64,000 bases of DNA. Origin: Candidatus Solirubrobacter pratensis. Lineage in GTDB: Bacteria; Actinomycetota; Thermoleophilia; Solirubrobacterales; Solirubrobacteraceae. Positions within the stretch are counted from its first letter, which is position 1. Each line of letters opens with the position of its first letter. This document shows, piece by piece, positions 32,882 to 40,603 of this stretch. Location: the NCBI RefSeq assembly GCF_000425945.1, contig NZ_KE384480.1, positions 528,599 to 592,598 of the forward strand, read 5' to 3'. The notes below the pieces were generated by a model. The model searched no databases. It had not been told where the DNA came from and saw only the letters and a program-made list of their open reading frames with translations. A program made the position numbers and the translations under genes.

Positions 32882-33946
32882 GTGAGGATCGGCGTGCCAA
32901 AGGAGACGGCAGCGGGCGAGCGCCGCGTCGCGCTCGTGCCCGAGGTCGTGCGCAAGCTCGTCCAGGCCGAGCATGAGGTGACGGTGGAGTCCGGCGCCGG
33001 GCTCCAGGCCGGCGCGGCGGACGATGCGTACACCGCCGCCGGGGCGACGATCGGCGACCCGTTCGCGGCCGAGGTGATCGTCAAGGTCGCGCCGCCGTCG
33101 GACGAGGAGGCCGCCAAGCTCGGCCCGGGCACGATCCTGATCTCGTTCCTGAACCCGCTCGGCAACCCCGAGGGCCTCGCGCGCCTGAAGGGGACCGCGC
33201 TGGCGATGGAGATGATCCCGCGCATCTCGCGCGCGCAGTCGATGGACGCGCTGTCGAGCCAGGCGACCGTCTCGGGCTACAAGGCGGTCCTGATCGCCGC
33301 CGATCAGATGGACCGCTTCTTCCCGATGTTCATGACCGCGGCCGGCACCGTCCCGCCCGCGCAGGTGCTCGTGCTCGGCGCCGGCGTCGCCGGCCTGCAG
33401 GCGATCGCCACCGCGCGCCGGCTCGGCGCCGTCGTGACGGCGTTCGACATCCGCTCGGCCGTCAAGGAGCAGATCCAGTCGCTGGGGGCCAGGTTCTTCG
33501 AGGTCGACGGGATCGGCGACGCCGAGGCCGCCGGCGGCTACGCCCGCGAGCTGACGCCCGAGGAGCAGCAGATCCAGCGCGAGGCGCTGTCGGTCCAGAT
33601 GGCGCGGTCGGACGTGATCATCACGACCGCGCTCGTCCCCGGCCGCCCGGCGCCGAAGCTGATTCCGGCCGACGCGGTGGCCAACATGAAGCGCGGCAGC
33701 GTGATCGTGGATCTTGCGGCCGAGGCCGGCGGCAACGCGGAGGTCGCGCGCCCGGGGGAGACGTACACGACCGACAACGGCGTGATCGTCGCGGCGCCGC
33801 TGAACGTCCCGTCCTCGATGGCCGAGCACGCGTCGGCGCTGTACTCGCGCAACGTGCTGAGCCTGATCGAGCTCGGCTTCGACTTCGACGACGAGGTCAT
33901 CAAGGGCGCCTGCGTGGTGCGCGACGGCAAGGTGGTGGAGGGGTGA
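32882..33946 (+). CDS. pntAA: NAD(P) transhydrogenase subunit alpha 1 (PntAA)
   Basis: 354 aa from GTG 32882. It is the soluble NAD(H)-binding domain I of proton-translocating transhydrogenase. It starts RIGVPKETAAGERRVALVPE and has MEMIPRISRAQSMDALSSQA, the Rossmann loop VLGAGVAGLQAIATARRLGA and the mobile-loop region around AEAAGGYARELTPEEQQ. Operon order pntAA-pntAB-pntB; the enzyme moves hydride from NADH to NADP+ using the proton gradient. Confidence 0.95.
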   Translation: MRIGVPKETAAGERRVALVPEVVRKLVQAEHEVTVESGAGLQAGAADDAYTAAGATIGDPFAAEVIVKVAPPSDEEAAKLGPGTILISFLNPLGNPEGLARLKGTALAMEMIPRISRAQSMDALSSQATVSGYKAVLIAADQMDRFFPMFMTAAGTVPPAQVLVLGAGVAGLQAIATARRLGAVVTAFDIRSAVKEQIQSLGARFFEVDGIGDAEAAGGYARELTPEEQQIQREALSVQMARSDVIITTALVPGRPAPKLIPADAVANMKRGSVIVDLAAEAGGNAEVARPGETYTTDNGVIVAAPLNVPSSMAEHASALYSRNVLSLIELGFDFDDEVIKGACVVRDGKVVEG

Positions 33947-33947
33947 C

Positions 33948-34256
33948 ATGGATCTCCTGACCGAGATCGCGATCCTCGTGCTCGCGGCGTTCGTCGGCTT
34001 CGAGGTGATCTCGAAGGTGCCGAACACGCTGCACACGCCGCTGATGTCGGGCACGAACGCGATCCACGGCATCGTCGTGCTCGGCGGCATCCTGCTGATC
34101 GGCCCGGCACACGGCTTCCTCAACGACCTGCTGCTCGTCATCGCGATCGCGTTCGGCACGATCAACGTCGTCGGCGGCTTCCTCGTCACCGACCGCATGC
34201 TCGAGATGTTCAAGGGCAGGAAGCCCGATCCTAAGGAGCCGTCCGGTGAGTCGTGA
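33948..34256 (+). CDS. pntAB: NAD(P) transhydrogenase subunit alpha 2 (PntAB)
   Basis: 102 aa from ATG 33948, one base after the pntAA stop. About three to four membrane helices, containing ISKVPNTLHTPLMSGTNAIHG (quoted core VPNTLHTPLMSGTNAIHG), the invariant membrane motif of this subunit, and GGFLVTDRMLEMFK. It forms half of the proton channel with PntB. Confidence 0.95.
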   Translation: MDLLTEIAILVLAAFVGFEVISKVPNTLHTPLMSGTNAIHGIVVLGGILLIGPAHGFLNDLLLVIAIAFGTINVVGGFLVTDRMLEMFKGRKPDPKEPSGES

Positions 34257-35619
34257 GGACGTCGTCGAGCTCCTCTACATCGTCGCGTTCTCGCTGTTCA
34301 TCACGGGCCTGCACATGCTGCGCGGCCCGCGCACGGCGGTCCGCGGCAACCAGATCGCCGCGGTCGGGATGGCGATCGCCGTCGTCGCGACGCTCCTGCA
34401 GCGCCAGGTCGGCGACTGGATCCTGATCGTCGTCGGCGTCGCGATCGGCACGGCCGTCGGGGTCCCGGCGGCGCGCAGCGTGAAGATGACGGCGATGCCG
34501 CAGATGGTGGCGCTGTTCAACGGCGTCGGCGGCGGCGCGGTCGCGCTCATCAGCATCGTCGAGTTCCGCGCGTCCGGCGGCGACCTGGCGCTCCGCAGCC
34601 TGATCCCGATCCTGTTCGCGGCGATCATCGGCTCGATCTCCTTCTGGGGCTCGAACATCGCCTTCCTGAAGCTGCAGGAGGTCATGAGGCGCGGCATCAG
34701 GACGCCCAAGGCGATCAACGCCGGCCTGCTGCTGATCGCCGTCGCGCTCGCGGTCATCATCGCCGCGGGCAGCGATTCCGAGCTGCTGTTCTGGCTGATC
34801 CTGGTCAGCGCCGGGGCGCTCGGCGTGCTCGCCGTCGTGCCGATCGGCGGCGCCGACATGCCGGTCGTGATCAGCACCCTGAACGCGTTCACCGGCCTGT
34901 CCGCCGCCGCGGCCGGCATCGCGCTCCAGAACACGGCGCTGATCGTCGCCGGCATGCTCGTCGGCGCCTCCGGCTCGATTCTCACCAAGCAGATGGCCGA
35001 GGCGATGAACCGCTCGATCGGCAACGTCTTCTTCGCCGGCGTCGGCGCCGGCGGAGCGGCGGCGCTCGCCGCGCCCGCCGGCGGCGGCACGGCGCGCTCC
35101 ACCAGCGCCGCCGACGTCGCGATCCAGCTCTCCTACGCGCGGCTGGTCGTCGTCGTGCCCGGGTACGGCATGGCCGTCGCGCAGGCCCAGCGCGCCGTCG
35201 CCGACCTCGCGACGGAGCTCGAGAAGCGCGGCGTGGAGGTCCTGTTCGCGATCCACCCGGTCGCCGGCCGCATGCCCGGCCACATGAACGTGCTGCTCGC
35301 CGAGGCCGACGTGCCGTACGAGAAGCTCAAGGAGATGGACGACATCAACGGCGAGTTCGCGCGCACCGACGTGGCGCTGATCATCGGCGCCAACGACGTG
35401 ACGAACCCCGCCGCGCGCACCGTGCCGGACTCGCCGATCTACGGCATGCCGATCCTCGACGTCGACAAGTCGTCGTCGGTGATCGTGCTCAAGCGCTCGA
35501 TGAACAGCGGGTTCGCGGGGATCGACAACCCGCTGTTCTACGACCCCAAGACGGCGATGCTGTTCGGCGACGCCAAGGCGTCGGTCAGCGACATCGTCGG
35601 CGAGGTCCAGGCCCTCTAA
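34246..35619 (+). CDS. pntB: NAD(P) transhydrogenase subunit beta (PntB)
   Basis: 457 aa from GTG 34246, overlapping pntAB by 11 bases. N-terminal half: about eight to nine membrane helices with MPQMVALFNGVGGGA. C-terminal NADP(H)-binding domain III from about 295: VVVPGYGMAVAQAQ, HPVAGRMPGHMNVLLAEA, IGANDVTNPAAR, and SMNSGFAGIDNPLF. Complete and ordinary. Confidence 0.95.
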   Translation: MSREDVVELLYIVAFSLFITGLHMLRGPRTAVRGNQIAAVGMAIAVVATLLQRQVGDWILIVVGVAIGTAVGVPAARSVKMTAMPQMVALFNGVGGGAVALISIVEFRASGGDLALRSLIPILFAAIIGSISFWGSNIAFLKLQEVMRRGIRTPKAINAGLLLIAVALAVIIAAGSDSELLFWLILVSAGALGVLAVVPIGGADMPVVISTLNAFTGLSAAAAGIALQNTALIVAGMLVGASGSILTKQMAEAMNRSIGNVFFAGVGAGGAAALAAPAGGGTARSTSAADVAIQLSYARLVVVVPGYGMAVAQAQRAVADLATELEKRGVEVLFAIHPVAGRMPGHMNVLLAEADVPYEKLKEMDDINGEFARTDVALIIGANDVTNPAARTVPDSPIYGMPILDVDKSSSVIVLKRSMNSGFAGIDNPLFYDPKTAMLFGDAKASVSDIVGEVQAL

Positions 35620-35634
35620 GCCTGGATCCAGGCT
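35619..35634. terminator. Palindrome AGCCTGGATCCAGGCT between convergent genes
   Basis: A perfect 16-base palindrome starting on the pntB stop and ending before the uspA stop. It would fold as a 6-bp stem with a GATC loop and may act as a bidirectional terminator; no T-tract follows. Confidence 0.4.
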
Positions 35635-35640
35635 GAGCAC

Positions 35641-36129
35641 TCAGCACACGCGCGGCGCGTGCGCCACGAAGACGCTGATGCCGGCGTGGTGGAGCACGTA
35701 GTGGCTCACGCTGCCCATCAATGCGCCCACGCGGCCGACGCCGCGCGCGCCGAGGACGATCGCGTCGTAGTCGCCCTGCTTCGCGGCCTTGACGATCTCG
35801 GGGCCCGGCTTGCCGCGCCGGTAGATCTTCTTGACCGGGATGTCCTCGGGGATGCGCCCGACGATGTCCGACAGCTGGCCGCAGAGGTCGCGGTCCAGGG
35901 CGTCCTGGTCGAGCCCGCCCCCGAGCGTGGCGCTCCAGGCGGCCGGCCCCGCCGACAGGTCGGGCCCGACGGTGATCACCGTCATCGAGGCGTGGTCGTG
36001 GTGGGCGGCGGTGATGGCGGCCTTCAGCGCCAGCTCCGAGTTCTCGGAGCCGTCGACGGCCACCAGCAGGCGGTGCAGCTGGAGCTCGCCGAGCGGCTCG
36101 GCGGCCTGCATCTTCTCGGCGATGGTCAT
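35641..36129 (-). CDS. Universal stress protein (UspA family)
   Basis: 162 aa from ATG 36129. One USP domain with LLVAVDGSENSELAL at the N-terminus and the ATP-binding GARGVGRVGALMGSVSHYVL near 130, matching G-2X-G-9X-G-S. It probably binds ATP. A 20-residue N-terminal extension precedes the domain. Confidence 0.92.
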   Translation of the reverse strand: MTIAEKMQAAEPLGELQLHRLLVAVDGSENSELALKAAITAAHHDHASMTVITVGPDLSAGPAAWSATLGGGLDQDALDRDLCGQLSDIVGRIPEDIPVKKIYRRGKPGPEIVKAAKQGDYDAIVLGARGVGRVGALMGSVSHYVLHHAGISVFVAHAPRVC

Positions 36130-36273
36130 GGTGTCGCTCCTCGGTCTGTGGGATGCGCCCGTTCACGGGCGATGTCGATGCCGCGCTTGCCGCCCAGCGG
36201 GACTCTCGCGATGCGTCATCCCGCCGTCGTCCGTGGCGTGGCCGGGAGGCGAGGGCAGGTGCTTGGGTGGCGC

Positions 36274-36726
36274 TCACGCGGCGTCGTCCTGACGGGTCGC
36301 AGGTGCCGTCAGCGCGGCGAAGTCCTCGCGCAGGCGCTCCAGCTGCGCCGCGAGCGCGGCGATCTCCGTGTCCGACCAGCCGGCCAGCGCCTCCGTCGCG
36401 GTCTCGACCATGCGCCGGTGCGAGTCGTGCAGCGCGCGCGTCCCACTCTCCGACGCGCGCAGCCGCTGCGCGCGGCCGTCGTCGGGGTCGGTCTCGCGCT
36501 CCACGTAGCCCGCGAGCACCAGCGCGGCGACCTGCCGGCTGGCGACGGGGAGCGTGACGCTGAGCTGCTCGGCGACGTCGCTGACGCGCACGGGCGCGTG
36601 GCGCTGGATGACGGCGAGGGCGGTGAAGCCCTGCGAGCCCAGCTCGGTCAGCGCGTGGCGCTCGATCGCGCGACGTACGAGGCCGAGGCGGTAGAGGGCG
36701 ATGACGAGGTCTTCTGAAGGCGGCAT
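36274..36726 (-). CDS. MarR-family transcriptional regulator
   Basis: 150 aa from ATG 36726. MarR winged helix: GFTALAVIQRHAPVRVSDVAE, LSVTLPVASRQVAALVLAG, wing RETDPDDGRAQRLRAS. It faces the GNAT gene across a 63-base spacer with a perfect palindrome (36736-36752), so it likely represses both itself and the acetyltransferase. Confidence 0.88.
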   Translation of the reverse strand: MPPSEDLVIALYRLGLVRRAIERHALTELGSQGFTALAVIQRHAPVRVSDVAEQLSVTLPVASRQVAALVLAGYVERETDPDDGRAQRLRASESGTRALHDSHRRMVETATEALAGWSDTEIAALAAQLERLREDFAALTAPATRQDDAA

Positions 36727-36735
36727 CCGATTTAG

Positions 36736-36752
36736 TTACTTACGACAAGTAA
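36736..36752. promoter_or_regulatory. Probable MarR operator TTACTT-N5-AAGTAA
   Basis: A perfect inverted repeat ten bases upstream of the MarR start, in a locally AT-rich patch (TTTAGTTACTTACGACAAGT) that also should hold the promoters. MarR proteins typically bind such short palindromes. Confidence 0.6.
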
Positions 36753-36789
36753 TTTCATATGCTAGCGCGCGCCGGATAGAACTCAAGGC

Positions 36790-37578
36790 GTGCAGATACG
36801 CCCAGCCACCGCCGCCGACCTCGACGCGTTCCTCGACGTGATGAGCATCAGCTTCGGCGTCTCAAACCGCCGCCCCAACGTCCACACGTGGGTGGCCGCC
36901 CAACCCGGCGGGCACCTGCTCGTCGCCGAGCGCGACGGCCGCGTCGTCGCGACCGGGTCGGGGATCGGGTTCGGCCCGACCGCCTGGATCGGCGCGATCG
37001 CCGTGCGCCCCGAGGCGCGAGGCGAGCGCCTCGGGCAGCGGATGACCGAAGCGGTGATCGAGGCGCTGGGGGAGCGCGAGACGCTGCTGCTGCTGGCCAG
37101 CCCGTCAGGACGCCCGATCTACGAGCGCATGGGCTTCGAGCCCGACGGCGCCTACCGCGTGTTCTCCGGGCCCGCTCACGCCCAGGCGGCGATCGGCGAC
37201 GGCGTGCGCCCCGCCACCGAGGCCGATCGCGAGGGGATCCTCGCGCTCGACGCGCTCGCCACCGGCGAGGACCGCTCGGCGGCCGTCGGGGCCGCGCTCG
37301 ACGGCGCGCTGGTGACCGACGGCGGCGCCGGGCTGCGCCCGCCGTTCCCGGCGCGCCCGATCCTGGCGAGCGACCCGGACGCCGGCCGGGCGCTGCTCGC
37401 CGCGACGATCGAGCCGGGCATCCGGCTCGCCGCGCCGCAGGCCAACGTGCCCGCCGTCGAGGCGCTGATCGCGCACGGCTGCGAGGAGCGCCACGGCGTG
37501 GTCCGCATGCGCCGCGGAGCCCCGGTCGCCTGGCGCCCGGAGCTCCTCTGGGGGGTCTTCAGCCTGTTCTTCGGCTGA
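36790..37578 (+). CDS. GNAT-family N-acetyltransferase
   Basis: 262 aa from GTG 36790. The N-terminal GNAT domain shows VRPEARGERLGQRMTEAVIE (acetyl-CoA loop) near 77 and YERMGFEPDGAYRVF. A second, degenerate GNAT-like half begins VRPATEADREGILALD near 141. Divergent from, and probably controlled by, the MarR gene. Substrate unknown. Confidence 0.85.
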   Translation: MQIRPATAADLDAFLDVMSISFGVSNRRPNVHTWVAAQPGGHLLVAERDGRVVATGSGIGFGPTAWIGAIAVRPEARGERLGQRMTEAVIEALGERETLLLLASPSGRPIYERMGFEPDGAYRVFSGPAHAQAAIGDGVRPATEADREGILALDALATGEDRSAAVGAALDGALVTDGGAGLRPPFPARPILASDPDAGRALLAATIEPGIRLAAPQANVPAVEALIAHGCEERHGVVRMRRGAPVAWRPELLWGVFSLFFG

Positions 37579-37581
37579 CGG

Positions 37582-38220
37582 CTACGCCGGCGGGGGGGTC
37601 GACGTCGCGGCGGAGTGCATCGCCGGCGCCGGCTCGCCTGCGGACGACGGCGTCCCGCCCGAGAGCAGCCACTGGACGTCGGAGGCGGTGTCGGCGCCGT
37701 CGGCGGCCGGCTCGCGGCGGACGCTCAGCAGCCGCTCGCCGCCGAAGCGCACCATCGCCACCGTGTACGCGGAGATGGGCACGCCGTGCTTGTTGGCGAG
37801 CCACTCGATCGTCGCCAGCGCGCGCTCGTCGTAGCCGCCCGCCACGAGCACGAGCGCGGGCGATTCGCCCGGGGTGACGTCCGAGAGCGACTCGTGCGCC
37901 TCGTCGAGCTTCGCGCGATCCCAGCCGGCGACCTCGGCGGCCGCGCCGAGCGCGCGGCCCAGCTGCCACTCGACCGTGTCGCCGGTCACGAGGATCACGA
38001 CAAGCCGGCGCGACTCCTCGTCGAAGCCGAGCAGGTCCACGTACGGCACGGGCTCGCGCGCGAGCAGGCGGACGCCCGGGACGCCGAGCTCGCCGGCGAA
38101 CGCGTCCCATGAGGAGGTGACCAGCGACAGCAGCTCCTCGCGATCCGGCGGCGACTCCTGCACCAGGCCCGACGCGCTCGGCGCGACCAGGGTCCCCGAA
38201 GTCTCATCGATGCGCAGCAC
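37582..38220 (-). CDS. Hypothetical protein with degenerate PD-(D/E)XK-like fold
   Basis: 212 aa from GTG 38220 with AAGGAGG about 10 bases upstream. The middle part reads YVDLLGFDEESRRLVVILV, then a helix with GRALGAAAEVAGWDRAKLDE and SPALVLVAGGYDERAL, which follows the strand-strand-helix order of PD-(D/E)XK nucleases. The position that should be E-x-K is I-L-V, so it would be catalytically dead. It may be a structural or DNA-binding relative. The C-terminus is Pro/Ser-rich. The fold call is inference. Confidence 0.6.
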   Translation of the reverse strand: MLRIDETSGTLVAPSASGLVQESPPDREELLSLVTSSWDAFAGELGVPGVRLLAREPVPYVDLLGFDEESRRLVVILVTGDTVEWQLGRALGAAAEVAGWDRAKLDEAHESLSDVTPGESPALVLVAGGYDERALATIEWLANKHGVPISAYTVAMVRFGGERLLSVRREPAADGADTASDVQWLLSGGTPSSAGEPAPAMHSAATSTPPPA

Positions 38221-38288
38221 GGCGGTACATCCTCCTTGACGGGTGCACTCTCTAGATCGAATAACCACGGTCAAGCCTAATGGGGCGA

Positions 38289-38846
38289 TCACCCCAGCGC
38301 TACGCCTTCGCCGAGCTGTACGCGGCCCGCGGTCAGAACCCGTGCCTCGATTCCCGGTCCGTCGGCGCGCGAGTTGAACAGCCGCAGGCGCACGCCGTGC
38401 TCGAACTCGAGCTCCGTGCCGCTCCAGCCGCCGGGCGGCGGATCGAGGTCGAGCTGCACGTTGACGCCCGCGTGGCCCGCGTCTCCGGCCGGCGGCTCGG
38501 TCGCCACGATCACGCCGCGCGGGGTCTCGAGGTCGCGCACCGGCCGGATCCGGCATCGGAGGTCGCGCTCGAGTGCCACGATCAGGCGTGGATCGCCCCA
38601 GCGGTACACGTTGCGCTCGCGCGGCGAGGTGACCGTCGGGTACGGCGGGTTCTCTGCCTCGATGGCGCCGCCGGGCGTGAACGGGTAGCCGGCGCGCCAG
38701 CGCGCGAGCCGCTCGCCCGCGCCTTCCGCGCGGTGCACGCGATCGCCCGCGACGCCGAGGGCGTCGATCCGGGTGGAGATCAGCTGCTCGCCGTACATGC
38801 CCAGCACCGGCCAGCGCCAGAGGTCGATGACGGTCCCGGTCGCCAT
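38289..38846 (-). CDS. MOSC-domain protein
   Basis: 185 aa from ATG 38846. An N-terminal MOSC beta-barrel part (VIDLWRWPVLGMYGEQL, LGVAGDRVHRAEG) leads to the core (GVNVQLDLDPP, GVRLRLFNSRADGPGIEARV). The conserved Cys typical of sulfur-carrying MOSC proteins is replaced (CRIRPV is the only Cys, in a different place). Possible role in molybdenum-cofactor or sulfur handling. Confidence 0.75.
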   Translation of the reverse strand: MATGTVIDLWRWPVLGMYGEQLISTRIDALGVAGDRVHRAEGAGERLARWRAGYPFTPGGAIEAENPPYPTVTSPRERNVYRWGDPRLIVALERDLRCRIRPVRDLETPRGVIVATEPPAGDAGHAGVNVQLDLDPPPGGWSGTELEFEHGVRLRLFNSRADGPGIEARVLTAGRVQLGEGVALG

Positions 38847-38907
38847 GCGGTGGCGGGACGTTAATACGCCCGGCCGCGGAGCGCGCGCGTACTAGGCTCC
38901 GCGCCCG

Positions 38908-40548
38908 ATGCTGCCTCGCGCGGACGCCGTCAGGGCCCTCGGAGCCGAGCCCTTCGACGTGCTCGTGATCGGCGGCGGCATCACCGGCGCGGGCGTCGCG
39001 CTCGACGCCGCCACGCGCGGCTACCGCGTGGCGCTGGTGGAGCGGGCCGACTACGCGAGCGGAACCTCTTCGCGCTCGAGCAAGCTCGTCCACGGCGGGC
39101 TGCGCTACCTGCAGAACTTCGACCTCGGGCTCGTCCGGGAGGCCCTGCTCGAGCGCCAGATCAACGTCCGCCTGGCGCCGCACCTGGTCAAGCCGCTGCC
39201 ACTCGTGGTCCCGGCGTTCGACGGCGCGCGGCCCGACCGGCTGGTCGGCATCGGCCTCAACATGTACGACGTGATGGCGGTCGAGCGGCTGCGGCGCTCG
39301 CCGCTGCGGCGCCGGCTCGCGCGCGAGGACGCCGACTGGAGCCCGGCGCGCCACCGCGTGATCGGGGCCGAGGAGGTCGCCGCGCTGGTGCCGGCGCTGG
39401 CGCCGCGCGCGCCCACCGGCGGCTATCTGTTCTACGACTGCCAGACCGACGACGTCCGCCTCGTGCTGACGGTCCTGGCGGAGGCGGAGCGCTTCGGCGC
39501 GGTGGCGGCCAACCGGATCGAGGCGCTGGGGCTGCTCGAGGAGCGCGGGAAGGCGGTCGGCGCGCGGATGCGGGACGCAGAGGACGGCACGGAATTCGAC
39601 GTGCGTGCCGCGAACGTCGTCAACGCCACCGGCGTATGGGCGGACCGCCTGCGCCCCCGCGAGCTGCACGACGAGGCCGAGGTCCCGGTGATCCGGCCCA
39701 GCCGCGGCACGCACCTGATCGTCGACGCCGCCAGGCTGCCGATGAACGCCGGCGCGATCGCGCCGGCCGGCGGCGGGCGCGCGATCTTCGTCCTGCCGTG
39801 GCTCGGGCAGACGCTGATCGGCACGACCGACAACGACTACGAGGGCGAGCTCGCGCACATCCGGCCCGCCGAGGAGGACGTCGACTACCTGCTCGACGCC
39901 GTGAACGACTTCTTCCGCGTCTCGCTGCAGCCGGAGGACGTCGTGGGGGCCTACGCCGGCGTGCGGCCGCTGATCTCGACCGGCGACCCGCGCAAGTCGG
40001 TCGACATCTCGCGCAAGGCCGAGCTGTACGAGACCTCGAGCGGGATGGTCACGATCACCGGCGGCAAGCTGACCACCTGGCGGCGCATGGCCAAGCTCGC
40101 GGTCGACCGGATCGTCGAGCGCGACGGGCAGGAGCTCCCCTGCCGCACGCACGAGGTCCCGCTCGGCATGGCCGTCGAGCCGGCCGACCTGGCGCGGGTG
40201 GACGGGCTGTCGGAGGCGGCGTACGCCCAGCTCGCCGGCCGCTACGGCCACGTCGCGCACGACGTGCTCGCGCTCGCGGGCGCGTTCCCCGGCCCGATCC
40301 TCGAGGGGATGCCGGACCTGATGGCCGAGGTGGCGCACGCGGCGCGCGGGGACCAGGCGCGCACGGTCGGCGACGTACTGCTGCGGCGCACCCGTCTGGC
40401 CCTGACGGCGGGGCGGGCGCTGCTGGCCTCGGATGCGCCGGAGCGCGTCGCGGCGGTGCTCGCGGCGGAGGTCGGCGGCCGGCCGGGGGCGCTCGCCGCT
40501 GCCTTCCGCGCCGAGGCCGAAGCGGAAGGCATCCTGCCCGCGCCGTAA
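38908..40548 (+). CDS. glpD: Glycerol-3-phosphate dehydrogenase, FAD-dependent
   Basis: 546 aa from ATG 38908. It oxidises glycerol-3-phosphate to DHAP at the membrane, feeding quinones. The dinucleotide loop is DVLVIGGGITGAGVALDAA near 18, then SSRSSKLVHGGLRYL near 52, TGVWADRLRP, RPSRGTHLIVD, TDNDYEG, and ITGGKLTTWRRMA. The C-terminal 140 residues are the DAO_C domain. No glpF or glpK is nearby. Confidence 0.95.
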   Translation: MLPRADAVRALGAEPFDVLVIGGGITGAGVALDAATRGYRVALVERADYASGTSSRSSKLVHGGLRYLQNFDLGLVREALLERQINVRLAPHLVKPLPLVVPAFDGARPDRLVGIGLNMYDVMAVERLRRSPLRRRLAREDADWSPARHRVIGAEEVAALVPALAPRAPTGGYLFYDCQTDDVRLVLTVLAEAERFGAVAANRIEALGLLEERGKAVGARMRDAEDGTEFDVRAANVVNATGVWADRLRPRELHDEAEVPVIRPSRGTHLIVDAARLPMNAGAIAPAGGGRAIFVLPWLGQTLIGTTDNDYEGELAHIRPAEEDVDYLLDAVNDFFRVSLQPEDVVGAYAGVRPLISTGDPRKSVDISRKAELYETSSGMVTITGGKLTTWRRMAKLAVDRIVERDGQELPCRTHEVPLGMAVEPADLARVDGLSEAAYAQLAGRYGHVAHDVLALAGAFPGPILEGMPDLMAEVAHAARGDQARTVGDVLLRRTRLALTAGRALLASDAPERVAAVLAAEVGGRPGALAAAFRAEAEAEGILPAP

Positions 40549-40603
40549 CTTTCATGGTTGCCGCCGGTTGGAGCCCGGCGAAGCCCCCGATTCCCGGAGC
40601 CGC

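Noticed and set aside
29797..33225. Minus-strand open frame of over 1100 codons
   Set aside because: Shadow of the ECF operon and pntAA; the product is Arg/Ser/Ala-rich and without domains.
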